The notes under the pieces were generated by a model. It saw only the letters and a list, made by a program, of their open reading frames with translations. It made no database searches and was not told the DNA's origin. From Microbacterium sp. SCN 70-27 (GTDB lineage Bacteria; Actinomycetota; Actinomycetes; Actinomycetales; Microbacteriaceae), in assembly GCA_001724425.1 (NCBI GenBank), contig MEEK01000009.1, positions 1-64,000 of the forward strand: a DNA stretch of 64,000 nt, read 5' to 3'. The stretch's first letter is position 1. Each line of letters begins with the position of its first letter. Both the position numbers and the translations under genes were made by a program. This document shows, piece by piece, positions 16,587 to 24,155 of this stretch.

Positions 16587-18230
16587 ATGAGCCGCGCAGG
16601 ACAGCCCGCAGAAGCATCCGACCTCATCGACATCGACGAACTGATCGCCGCCTACTACGACCGAAAGCCGGATGCCTCGGTGCCGGAGCAGCGCGTCGCA
16701 TTCGGGACGAGCGGCCACCGCGGCTCGAGCCTGTCGACGAGCTTCAACGAGGACCACATCCTCGCGACGACGCAGGCCATCGTCGACTACCGCACGGCGC
16801 AGGGAATCACCGGACCCCTGTTCCTCGGGCGCGACACGCACGGGCTGTCGCTGCCCGCCGAGCGCACGGCGATCGAGGTGATCGTCGCGAACGGCGTGGA
16901 CGTCCGCACCGACTCCCGCGACTCGTGGGTGCCCACCCCCGCGCTCAGCCACGCGATCCTCACCTACAACCGGGGCCGCTCCGCCGATGACCCGGGTCGC
17001 GCGGACGGTATCGTCGTCACCCCGAGCCACAACCCGCCGCGCGACGGCGGCTTCAAGTACAACCCGCCGCACGGCGGCCCCGCCGACACGGATGCGACGG
17101 GCTGGATCGCCGACCGCGCGAACGAGCTCATCGCCGCGGGCCTGGCAGGCGTCGAGCGCACGCCGTTCAAGGACATCGACGCCGACACGATCGGCTCGTA
17201 CGACTTCCGCGAGGGCTACGTCGCCGACCTCGTGAACATCATCGACGTCGCGGCGATCGCGAAGGCCGGCGTCCGGATCGGCGCCGACCCGCTCGGCGGC
17301 GCCTCCGTCGAGTACTGGGCCCTCATCGGCGAGCGCTACGGCCTCGACCTCACCGTCGTGAACCCCGAGGTCGACCCGACGTGGCGCTTCATGACGCTCG
17401 ACTGGGACGAGAAGATCCGCATGGATCCGTCGTCGCCGTCCGCGATGGCATCCCTCGTCGCGCGCCGCCACGAGTACGACATCCTCACGGGCAACGACGC
17501 CGACTCCGACCGGCACGGCATCGTGACGCCGGATGCCGGGCTCATGAACCCCAACCACTACCTCGCCGTCGCGATCGACTACCTCTGCGCGCACCGGCCG
17601 CAGTGGCCGTCGGATGCCGCGGTGGGCAAGACCCTCGTCTCGTCGATGATCATCGACCGCGTCGTCGCGTCGCTCGGGCGGCGCCTGCTCGAGGTGCCCG
17701 TCGGGTTCAAGTGGTTCGTGCCGGGCCTCCTCGACGGCTCTGTCGTGTTCGGGGGCGAGGAGTCGGCGGGTGCCTCGTTCCTGCGCTTCGACGGGGGCGT
17801 CTGGACGACCGACAAGGACGGCATCCTGCTGTGCCTGCTCGCCGCGGAGATCCTGGCGGTGACGGGCAAGACCCCGTCGCAGCGCTACGCGGAGCTCGAG
17901 GCGGAGTTCGGCGCGTCGGCGTACCAGCGGGTGGATGCCCCGGCGACGCCCGCGCAGAAGGCGCAGCTCGCGAAGCTGTCGCCCGAGGCCGTGACGGCGA
18001 CCGAGCTCGCCGGCGAGCCGATCACCGCGAAGCTCTCGCATGCTCCCGGCAACGGCGCGCCGATCGGCGGGCTCAAGGTTCAGACCGAGCACGCGTGGTT
18101 CGCGGCGCGCCCGTCCGGTACGGAGGACGTGTACAAGCTCTACGCCGAGTCGTTGCGCGGTCCGGAGCACCTCGCCGAGGTGCAGGCCGAGGCGCGCGAG
18201 GTGGTGTCGGCGGCGCTCGGCGGCGCCTGA
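16587..18230 (+). CDS. pgm: Phosphoglucomutase (alpha-D-glucose phosphate-specific)
   Basis: Enzyme of 547 residues interconverting glucose 1-phosphate and glucose 6-phosphate. Domain 1 carries Gly-Thr-Ser-Gly-His-Arg-Gly and the phosphoserine loop Thr-Pro-Ser-His-Asn-Pro-Pro with Ser147. The metal loop is [10 protein letters not shown] (about 301). The sugar-binding loop is Gly-Gly-Glu-Glu-Ser-Ala-Gly-Ala-Ser, and the phosphate-binding loop Arg-Pro-Ser-Gly-Thr-Glu-Asp lies near the C terminus. Length equals the family. It lies 1.3 kb before galE and supplies the link between glucose 1-phosphate made by the Leloir pathway and glycolysis, though it is not in the gal operon. Confidence 0.97.
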   Translation: MSRAGQPAEASDLIDIDELIAAYYDRKPDASVPEQRVAFGTSGHRGSSLSTSFNEDHILATTQAIVDYRTAQGITGPLFLGRDTHGLSLPAERTAIEVIVANGVDVRTDSRDSWVPTPALSHAILTYNRGRSADDPGRADGIVVTPSHNPPRDGGFKYNPPHGGPADTDATGWIADRANELIAAGLAGVERTPFKDIDADTIGSYDFREGYVADLVNIIDVAAIAKAGVRIGADPLGGASVEYWALIGERYGLDLTVVNPEVDPTWRFMTLDWDEKIRMDPSSPSAMASLVARRHEYDILTGNDADSDRHGIVTPDAGLMNPNHYLAVAIDYLCAHRPQWPSDAAVGKTLVSSMIIDRVVASLGRRLLEVPVGFKWFVPGLLDGSVVFGGEESAGASFLRFDGGVWTTDKDGILLCLLAAEILAVTGKTPSQRYAELEAEFGASAYQRVDAPATPAQKAQLAKLSPEAVTATELAGEPITAKLSHAPGNGAPIGGLKVQTEHAWFAARPSGTEDVYKLYAESLRGPEHLAEVQAEAREVVSAALGGA

Positions 18231-18344
18231 GACCCGCGCGGACTGAGCGGCGGGGGGCGAGCGACCCCGCGCCCCGGCGCGCGCGACACCCCTCCCCAGC
18301 GCGCGCGTCAGCTCACTCCGGGCCCGGCGGCCCGCCGGTGTCCG

Positions 18345-19454
18345 CTACCTCTCGACGTGAGCGGCAGCGAGTGCCGCGCCGGCGGCGCGCAGCCACCCCG
18401 CGGGGTCGGCGAGCGCGGCTTCTGCCGATCCCGCCAGGTCCGTGAGCGATGCGGTCGCCGCGAAGCGGGACAGGTCGGCATCGGGCGCGATCCTCCCCGC
18501 CGCGAGCATGACCGGGATCCCCACCTCGCCGGCGAGCGCGGCGACATGAGCGGGCGCCTTGCCCGCGGCGGACTGCGCGTCGTACGAGCCCTCCCCCGTG
18601 ATGACGACGTCCGCGCCCGCGAGTGCCGCCGACAGCCCCACCCGGGTCGCCACCTCGTCCGACCCCGCGACGAGCGCGGCACCCCACACGAGGAGCGCGA
18701 AACCGGTGCCGCCCGCCGCTCCCGCACCGGGCACATCCGGCATACCCGACGGAGCGCCGACCTGGGCGGCCCAGCGGGCGAGCGCCGCGTCGGCGCGTGC
18801 GATGTCGGCGGCATCCAGCCCCTTCTGCGGGCCGAACACGGCGGCGGCGCCACGGGGCCCCACGAGAGGGTTCGTGACGTCGCTCAGCACCGTGACACCG
18901 TCCACGGGGAGCGCACGCAGGCCCGTGAGCTCGACGGCTGCGAGGGCATCGAGCCCGCGCAGGCCGGGCCAGACGTCGCGGCCGTCCTCGTCGACGAGGC
19001 GCGCGCCGAGCGCGGCGAGGAGGCCCGCGCCGCCGTCGGTCGAGGCGCTCGACCCGATCCCGAGGACGAGGCGGACCGCACCCGCATCCAGCGCCGCGGC
19101 GACGGCCTGGCCGAACCCGAACGTGTCGGCGTCCCAGGGTCGCCGCTCGGCGCCGAGCAGTTCGATGCCGCTCGTCGAGGCGAGTTCGACGACACCGGTG
19201 CCGTCGGGAAGGAGCAACCAGGATGCCTCGACGTCGCCCCCGCGCGGACCGCGCACCGTCACGGGCATCCGTCGGGCGCCGGGCACGGCCGTGGCGAACG
19301 CGTCGAGCGTGCCCTCCCCACCGTCTGCCATCGGACGGAGGACGAACTCGTCGCCGGGCGACACCGACCGCCAGCCCTCCGCGAGCGCGGCGGCGACGCC
19401 CGCGGCGCCGATCGAACCCTTGAAACTGTCGGGGGCGAGAACGACGCTGGTCAT
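18345..19454 (-). CDS. Glycerate kinase (GarK/GlxK type)
   Basis: Type I glycerate kinase of 369 residues, phosphorylating D-glycerate with ATP. It begins Val-Val-Leu-Ala-Pro-Asp-Ser-Phe-Lys-Gly-Ser, carries the Met-Ala-Asp-Gly-Gly-Glu-Gly-Thr substrate motif at about 42, Gly-Ile-Gly-Ser-Ser-Ala-Ser-Thr-Asp-Gly-Gly near 138 and Ile-Thr-Gly-Glu-Gly-Ser-Tyr-Asp in the C-terminal domain. ATG 19454 lies 6 nt after a minus-strand TAGGAT (19461-19466), a leaderless pattern. It is transcribed away from galE; the operator-like sequence for galE is 36 bp beyond the TAGGAT box. No other glycerate or glyoxylate gene is adjacent. Confidence 0.93.
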   Translation of the reverse strand: MTSVVLAPDSFKGSIGAAGVAAALAEGWRSVSPGDEFVLRPMADGGEGTLDAFATAVPGARRMPVTVRGPRGGDVEASWLLLPDGTGVVELASTSGIELLGAERRPWDADTFGFGQAVAAALDAGAVRLVLGIGSSASTDGGAGLLAALGARLVDEDGRDVWPGLRGLDALAAVELTGLRALPVDGVTVLSDVTNPLVGPRGAAAVFGPQKGLDAADIARADAALARWAAQVGAPSGMPDVPGAGAAGGTGFALLVWGAALVAGSDEVATRVGLSAALAGADVVITGEGSYDAQSAAGKAPAHVAALAGEVGIPVMLAAGRIAPDADLSRFAATASLTDLAGSAEAALADPAGWLRAAGAALAAAHVER

Positions 19455-19501
19455 GACGCGATCCTATGAGGAACCCCCACCACCCCCATTCGGGTATCCA
19501 G

Positions 19502-19540
19502 CATGTTATCGTCAACATGACCGCGCCGGCCGATTAGGCT
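19502..19540 (+). promoter_or_regulatory. galE promoter with LacI-type operator
   Basis: The palindrome CATGTTATCGTCAACATG (19502-19519; arms CATGTT/AACATG) overlaps a -35-like TCAACA (19512-19517), followed after 17 bp by -10 TAGGCT (19535-19540). Its exact 16-bp core occurs in reverse orientation before galT. The galE start codon is 30 bp downstream of the -10, behind GAAGGAG. The LacI-type regulator encoded at 21901-22920 is the natural candidate to bind here. Confidence 0.7.
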
Positions 19541-19570
19541 GACAGCAGAGACCGCACGAAGGAGACACCC

Positions 19571-20554
19571 ATGACCTGGCTCGTGACCGGCGGCGCCGGC
19601 TACATCGGCGCACACGTCGTCCGCGCACTCGCGGCGGAGGGCATGGCCCCCGTCGTGATCGACGACCTCTCCAGCGGGCACGCCACATTCGTGCCCGACG
19701 GCATCCCCTTCACGTATGCGTCGATCCTCGACACCGAGCGCCTGTCCGCGCTCATGCAGGCCGAGGACGTCACCGGCGTGATCCACGTCGCGGGCTTCAA
19801 GTACGCCGGCGTGTCCGTCCAGCGCCCCCTGCACACGTACCACCAGAACGTCGAGGGCACGCGCTCGGTGCTGCAGGCGATGGCGGATGCCGGAGTGCAC
19901 AACCTCGTCTTCTCGTCGAGCGCCGCCGTCTACGGCACCCCCGAGGTCGACCTCGTCACGGAGGACCTGCAGAAGCGCCCGGCATCCCCCTACGGCGAAT
20001 CGAAGCTCATCGGCGAATGGCTGATCCGCGACCAGGCGGTGGCGACGGCAGCGGATGCCCAGCCGCTGCGCCACACGTCGCTGCGCTACTTCAACGTCGT
20101 CGGCTCGGGCGACCCGAAGGTCTACGACACGAGCCCGCACAACCTCTTCCCGATCGTGTTCGAGATGCTGCTCGAGGGCAAGACGCCGCGCATCAACGGC
20201 GACGACTACGCGACCCCCGACGGCACGAACGTGCGCGACTACGTCCACGTCGCCGATATCGCCGCCGCGCACGTTGTGGCCGCCCAGCGTCTCGCCTCGG
20301 GCGAACCCGTCGAGCCCGCCTACAACCTGGGGTCGCGGAACGGCCTGAGCGTCCGCGAGATCATGGATGCCATGGCGCGCGTCACCGGCGTCGATTTCAC
20401 GCCCGAGATCGCCCCCCGCCGCGCGGGCGATCCCGACCGCATCGTCGCGACGGGCGAACTCGCCGCGCGCGACCTCGACTGGCAGAACCGGTACACCGTC
20501 GACGAGATGGTGCGGACGGGCTGGGAGGCGCGGAAGGCCGCCGCCCGCGACTGA
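19571..20554 (+). CDS. galE: UDP-glucose 4-epimerase
   Basis: NAD-dependent epimerase of 327 residues interconverting UDP-galactose and UDP-glucose, the third Leloir step. The Rossmann start is Val-Thr-Gly-Gly-Ala-Gly-Tyr-Ile-Gly-Ala-His; the catalytic Ser/Tyr/Lys set appears as Ser-Ser-Ser-Ala-Ala-Val-Tyr-Gly and Pro-Tyr-Gly-Glu-Ser-Lys; Leu-Arg-Tyr-Phe-Asn-Val-Val-Gly and Arg-Asp-Tyr-Val-His-Val follow. The ATG at 19571 has a good GAAGGAG site. It is separated from galT-galK by a beta-galactosidase remnant, ogt and the regulator gene, but shares the operator sequence with galT, so the cluster seems to be one regulon. Confidence 0.96.
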   Translation: MTWLVTGGAGYIGAHVVRALAAEGMAPVVIDDLSSGHATFVPDGIPFTYASILDTERLSALMQAEDVTGVIHVAGFKYAGVSVQRPLHTYHQNVEGTRSVLQAMADAGVHNLVFSSSAAVYGTPEVDLVTEDLQKRPASPYGESKLIGEWLIRDQAVATAADAQPLRHTSLRYFNVVGSGDPKVYDTSPHNLFPIVFEMLLEGKTPRINGDDYATPDGTNVRDYVHVADIAAAHVVAAQRLASGEPVEPAYNLGSRNGLSVREIMDAMARVTGVDFTPEIAPRRAGDPDRIVATGELAARDLDWQNRYTVDEMVRTGWEARKAAARD

Positions 20555-20596
20555 CCGAGTCCCGGGCGCGCAGGCCCGCAGCTCCGGGTTCCGCTC

Positions 20597-21050
20597 ATGC
20601 CCGTCGGGGATTGGCTGCCGGGCGTCGCCGACGGTGCGGGCGGCCCCGCCGTCTCCGGCGAGGCGGGCACGCACGACGAGCCGCCGACGTTCGAGCAGCT
20701 CGGGCACCTCGGACCGCTCGTGCGATACGACGCCCCGCTCCCCGCCGACGCGTTCGATGGGGCGGATGCCGGGGCCTTGGCGGTCGCGGAGGCCCGCGAC
20801 CTCATCTGGGTGATGGTGGACGGCCGTCCCGTCGGGCGGCTGTCGCGCGCCCTGCACGAGCGGGGCCTGTCGATCCCGCGCGGCGCACGCCTTACTCTTC
20901 TCGTCGAAGACCAGGGGCGCGTGAACTACGACCACCGACTCGGCGAGCCGAAGGGACCCATCGCCCCCGTCACGCTGAACGGACGACAGTTGCGGGGGTG
21001 GGGCGCCGAGCCCGGCGATCTGGCGGAGGTCGCCGCTCGCGTCAGCGGTT
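20597..21050 (+). pseudogene. C-terminal remnant of a GH35 beta-galactosidase
   Basis: The frame from ATG 20597 encodes about 150 residues resembling the C-terminal beta-sandwich end of GH35 beta-galactosidases: Pro-Thr-Phe-Glu-Gln-Leu-Gly, Val-Met-Val-Asp-Gly-Arg-Pro-Val-Gly, Leu-Leu-Val-Glu-Asp-Gln-Gly-Arg-Val-Asn-Tyr, Arg-Leu-Gly-Glu-Pro-Lys-Gly and Pro-Val-Thr-Leu-Asn-Gly. The catalytic TIM barrel (normally the first 350 residues) is absent. The frame has no stop and runs on through a hairpin region into ogt, which is why automatic annotation may fuse them. Its place between galE and the gal regulator suggests the locus once released galactose from beta-galactosides (inference). Confidence 0.7.
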
Positions 21051-21147
21051 CGCCGAGCGGGCCGGCGGTCGGCCGCGTCGCACTGCGCTCGCCGACGCGT
21101 CGGCGAGCTTCGTCGCACACCCCGCACTCGGGCACCACGAAGAGTGA

Positions 21148-21226
21148 TCGGTCGCCCGCGCCGCGCGGGCGACCGACACGGGCCTCACGTTCGCTCTCCC
21201 TCGTGCGTCTTCCGCACGAGGGAGAG
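21148..21226 (+). promoter_or_regulatory. Two perfect hairpins before ogt, the second containing its ribosome site
   Basis: Hairpin 1 has 13-bp arms at 21148-21160 and 21164-21176 with a 3-nt loop. Hairpin 2 has 14-bp arms at 21194-21207 and 21213-21226 with loop TCTTC. The 3' arm of hairpin 2 contains GAGGGAGAG, the only ribosome-binding sequence before the tandem ATGs of ogt at 21227/21230. Folded, it would hide the ribosome site. There is no T tract, so a simple Rho-independent terminator is unlikely, although hairpin 1 could end the upstream transcript. A 20-bp perfect palindrome also lies at about 21089-21108. Confidence 0.6.
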
Positions 21227-21757
21227 ATGATGAACACCATGACCGCGACCGCGCGCCACACGACCGTGTCGACGACGCTCGGCGAGCTGCTGCTGGTGGC
21301 CGAGGGTGACGCCCTGGCCGGGATCTACTTCCCACAGCACACCTACCCGCCCAAGCCCGAGGCCCTGGGCGAGCGCGTCGACGAGGCATCCGACCCGTTC
21401 TTCGCCGACCTCGCGCGGCAGCTGCGCGAGTACCTCGCCGGCGAGCGGACGGTCTTCGAGATCCCGATCGCCACGAGCGGCGATGCGTTCTCGGAGAAGG
21501 TCTGGGCGATCCTGCGCGAGATCCCGTACGGCACGACGATCACGTACGGCGCCATCGCCGAACGCCTCGGCGGACGGGGGCTCGCGCAGCGGGTCGGGCC
21601 GGCGGTGGGGCACAATCCGATCAGCATCGTCGTGCCGTGTCACCGCGTCGTCGGCGCCGACGGCTCGCTCACGGGGTTCGCCGGCGGCCTCTCGCGCAAG
21701 CGGACGCTGCTCGAATTGGAGGAGCCCTCCGAGGCATCCGCCGCGCGACTGTTCTGA
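21227..21757 (+). CDS. ogt: Methylated-DNA--protein-cysteine S-methyltransferase
   Basis: Suicide DNA-repair protein of about 176 residues that takes the alkyl group from O6-alkylguanine. The active-site motif Val-Pro-Cys-His-Arg-Val is near residue 143, preceded by the helix-turn-helix with Tyr-Gly-Ala-Ile-Ala and the Arg-finger segment, and followed by Phe-Ala-Gly-Gly-Leu-Ser-Arg-Lys. Starts at 21227, 21230 or 21239 are possible; only the first two have a ribosome site, and that lies in a hairpin. The reading frame is open far upstream into a GH35 remnant, but the family normally begins close to the chosen start. The gene converges on the gal regulator. Confidence 0.92.
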   Translation: MMNTMTATARHTTVSTTLGELLLVAEGDALAGIYFPQHTYPPKPEALGERVDEASDPFFADLARQLREYLAGERTVFEIPIATSGDAFSEKVWAILREIPYGTTITYGAIAERLGGRGLAQRVGPAVGHNPISIVVPCHRVVGADGSLTGFAGGLSRKRTLLELEEPSEASAARLF

Positions 21758-21773
21758 GCGGGGGCGCCGGGCG

Positions 21774-21836
21774 GCACCGGGGCACGCTTCACCGAAAGGC
21801 GGGGCGCCTCACGGCGGGCAGCCCGGGCCCCGGTGC
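21774..21836. terminator. Inverted repeat between convergent ogt and lacI-type gene
   Basis: Ten-base arms GCACCGGGGC (21774-21783) and GCCCCGGTGC (21827-21836) are exact reverse complements 43 nt apart. They lie between two convergent stop codons, and further short GC stems can form between them. No T-rich tail is seen on either strand, so termination is inferred from position alone. Confidence 0.35.
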
Positions 21837-21900
21837 GCTTCACACACGGTGGGGTCACCCGACGGGCGACCCGCGCCCGTACCGGCGCCCGCGCGAGCCC

Positions 21901-22920
21901 TCACCCTGCGGAGCTGTCCCGGGCGACGAACTGCGGCGCGAGCAGGATGCTCTCGCCGCCCTCTCCCGCGATGAGCGCGGCGAGGGTCGCGACGGCGCGC
22001 TCCCCCAACCGGTCGAAGTCCTGACGGACGGTCGACAGCGGCGGGCGGTACTGCGCGGCATCCGCGATGTCGTCGAAGCCGACGACGGCGACCTCCTCCG
22101 GGACGTGCCGCCCCGCATCGGCGAGCGCGCGGAGCGCCCCGAGCGCCATCTGGTCGTTCGCGGCGAACAGTGCCGTCACGGGCTCGCCCGCGGCGAGGGC
22201 GTCGACGAGCGCCGCGTGGCCGGAGGCCGCGCTCCAGTCCCCGCGGAGCACGGGCGGCGCGGCGCGGCCCGCGGCATGGAGCGACTCGCGCCAGCCTCGT
22301 TCCCGCTCGGCGGCGGCGAAAGATCCCACGGGTCCGGCGAGGTGATGCACGGTCCCTCCGCGGGCGAGCAGATGGTCCGTGGCCGCGCGGGCGCCGGCTG
22401 CGTGGTCGGTCTGCACGGCGGCGACGCGGTCCCCGGTGACAGGGTGCGAGGCATCCACGACGACGAGCGCGAGCCCGCCGGGCCGGCTCAGGCCCTCCGA
22501 CGCGGCCGTCGCCTCGTTGAGGATGATCGCGCCGTCGATGCCCTGGTCGTGGAGGCGCGCGAACCCGTCGGCGACCCCCTCCGCGCCGTGGAACGTGACG
22601 ACGGTGAGGGCATAGCCGCGGACGGCGGCGGCATCGGCGATCGCCTGCAGCATGCGGGAGTTTCCGACCGTCGCGAGCGTCGAGACGAGGAGGCCGATCG
22701 TCTCGGTCCGGCCTGTGCGGAGGGCCCGCGCCGCGCGGTGCATGCGGTACCCGAGGGTCGCCATCGCGGCCTCGACCCGTGCGCGCGTGGCCGGGTCGAC
22801 ACGGGGGCTGCCGTTCACGACCCGGGACACGGTCTGGCCCGACACCCCGGCCGCGGCCGCGACATCCGCCATCGACACTCTGTGCTGCACCCGCCCACTC
22901 TCTCTCAGTTCGGACCGCAC
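21901..22920 (-). CDS. LacI-family regulator of the gal genes
   Basis: Repressor-type regulator of 339 residues. The N-terminal helix-turn-helix reads Met-Ala-Asp-Val-Ala-Ala-Ala-Ala-Gly-Val-Ser with Gln-Thr-Val-Ser-Arg-Val-Val-Asn in the recognition and hinge part; the rest is a periplasmic-binding-protein-like effector domain ending with Asp-Phe-Asp-Arg-Leu-Gly-Glu. The GTG at 22920 is preceded by GGAGGAG at 10 nt spacing; a GTG at 22890 would also keep the whole domain. It is divergent from galT, and the shared operator lies between them. By position it should respond to galactose or a galactoside (inference). Confidence 0.92.
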   Translation of the reverse strand: MRSELRESGRVQHRVSMADVAAAAGVSGQTVSRVVNGSPRVDPATRARVEAAMATLGYRMHRAARALRTGRTETIGLLVSTLATVGNSRMLQAIADAAAVRGYALTVVTFHGAEGVADGFARLHDQGIDGAIILNEATAASEGLSRPGGLALVVVDASHPVTGDRVAAVQTDHAAGARAATDHLLARGGTVHHLAGPVGSFAAAERERGWRESLHAAGRAAPPVLRGDWSAASGHAALVDALAAGEPVTALFAANDQMALGALRALADAGRHVPEEVAVVGFDDIADAAQYRPPLSTVRQDFDRLGERAVATLAALIAGEGGESILLAPQFVARDSSAG

Positions 22921-22946
22921 GCGCGCCGGACTCCTCCGACTCGCGC

Positions 22947-22979
22947 CATGTTGACGATAACACGGTCGGTGTGTAGCGT
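22947..22979 (+). promoter_or_regulatory. galT promoter with LacI-type operator
   Basis: The operator CATGTTGACGATAACACG (22947-22964) overlaps -35 TTGACG (22951-22956); the spacer is 17 bp and the -10 is TAGCGT (22974-22979), with the galT GTG 6 nt later. The first 16 bases are the exact reverse complement of the galE operator core. The distal half-site has one mismatch from perfect dyad symmetry, unlike the galE copy. Confidence 0.75.
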
Positions 22980-22985
22980 TGCAGC

Positions 22986-24155
22986 GTGACTATGGAGGAG
23001 TTCGGGACGCACACCACCCTCGGTGCCGGCGTCGTCAAGCGCACAGCCCGGCTGGCCGACGGCCGCGAGTTGATCTACTTCGACGACCCGGGCACGACCC
23101 TCGGGCCCGAGCGGTCCGTCGACACCCGCGCCCTCGACCCGCGCCCCGACACCGCCACCATGCGGCAGGACATCCTCACGGGCGACTGGGTCTCGGTCGC
23201 GGCCGCCCGCCAGAACCGGGCGTTCCTCCCCCCGGCCGAGCTCGACCCGCTCGCGCCGCAGACCCCGACCAACCCGTCCGAGATCCCCTCGCGCTACGAC
23301 GTCGCCGTGTTCGAGAACCGCTCGCCCTCGTTCGGCCCGGCCCTCGCGGCCGCCACGGGTGACGCGCCGGCCGCCGCCGACCCGCCGCGCGGACTCGACG
23401 ACCTCGCGCACCTCGGCCTCGGTCGCACCCGCACGAGCGTCGGCCGCTGCGAGGTCGTCTGCTTCTCGCCCGAGCACGCCGGATCGTTCGGCACGCAGTC
23501 GGTGACGCGCGCCCGCACGGTCATCGAGGCGTGGGCCGACCGCACGGCGGCGCTGTCGCAGCTGCCCGGCATCGAGCAGGTGTTCCCGTTCGAGAATCGC
23601 GGCGAGGCCATCGGCGTGACCCTCCACCATCCGCACGGCCAGATCTACTCCTACCCCTACGTCACCCCGCGCACGCAGCGGCTGCTGGACTCGATCGACC
23701 GCACGGCGCCCGACCTGTTCCAGCGCATCCTCGAGTCCGAGCAGCAGGGCCCCCGCGTGATCCTCCGCGGCGAGCACTGGACGGCGTTCGTGCCGTTCGC
23801 CGCACGCTGGCCGATCGAGCTACACGTCCTGCCGCACCGTCATGTGCCCGACTTCGCCGGGCTGACGGATGCCGAGCGCGACGAGCTCGCCCCGTTCTAC
23901 CTGCGGCTGCTGCGCGGTGTGGATGCCCTGTACGACACCCCCACGCCCTACATCGCCGCCTGGCATCAGGCCCCCGTCAACGTCGGCCGCGACACCGTGC
24001 GCCTGAACCTGCAGCTCACCAGCCCGCGCCGTGCGGCCGACAAGCTGAAGTACCTCGCCGGGTCGGAGGCCGCCATGGGCGCCTGGATCGGCGACGTTCC
24101 CCCCGAGGCCGCAGCCGACCGTCTGCGCGCCGCCGTCGAAGGAGTGACCCTGTGA
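22986..24155 (+). CDS. galT: Galactose-1-phosphate uridylyltransferase
   Basis: Second Leloir enzyme, 389 residues, exchanging UMP between UDP-glucose and galactose 1-phosphate. The HIT-like active site is His-His-Pro-His-Gly-Gln (about 214-219) with the nucleophilic His, and Glu-Leu-His-Val-Leu-Pro-His-Arg-His is in the C-terminal half. The GTG at 22986 sits 6 nt after a clear -10, suggesting leaderless translation; ATG 22992 is the alternative. Codons 3-7 (Met-Glu-Glu-Phe-Gly) are written by a 14-bp stretch identical to the right arm of the dispersed 96-bp repeats, so the N terminus appears to have been captured from that repeat. It overlaps galK by 4 nt. Confidence 0.95.
   Translation: MTMEEFGTHTTLGAGVVKRTARLADGRELIYFDDPGTTLGPERSVDTRALDPRPDTATMRQDILTGDWVSVAAARQNRAFLPPAELDPLAPQTPTNPSEIPSRYDVAVFENRSPSFGPALAAATGDAPAAADPPRGLDDLAHLGLGRTRTSVGRCEVVCFSPEHAGSFGTQSVTRARTVIEAWADRTAALSQLPGIEQVFPFENRGEAIGVTLHHPHGQIYSYPYVTPRTQRLLDSIDRTAPDLFQRILESEQQGPRVILRGEHWTAFVPFAARWPIELHVLPHRHVPDFAGLTDAERDELAPFYLRLLRGVDALYDTPTPYIAAWHQAPVNVGRDTVRLNLQLTSPRRAADKLKYLAGSEAAMGAWIGDVPPEAAADRLRAAVEGVTL

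Noticed and set aside
20597..21757. A single 386-residue fusion of a GH35 C-terminal domain with the DNA methyltransferase
   Set aside because: The two similarities are separated by about 55 codons of hairpin-forming spacer, and ogt has its own ribosome site and family-typical start. Read as pseudogene plus gene.
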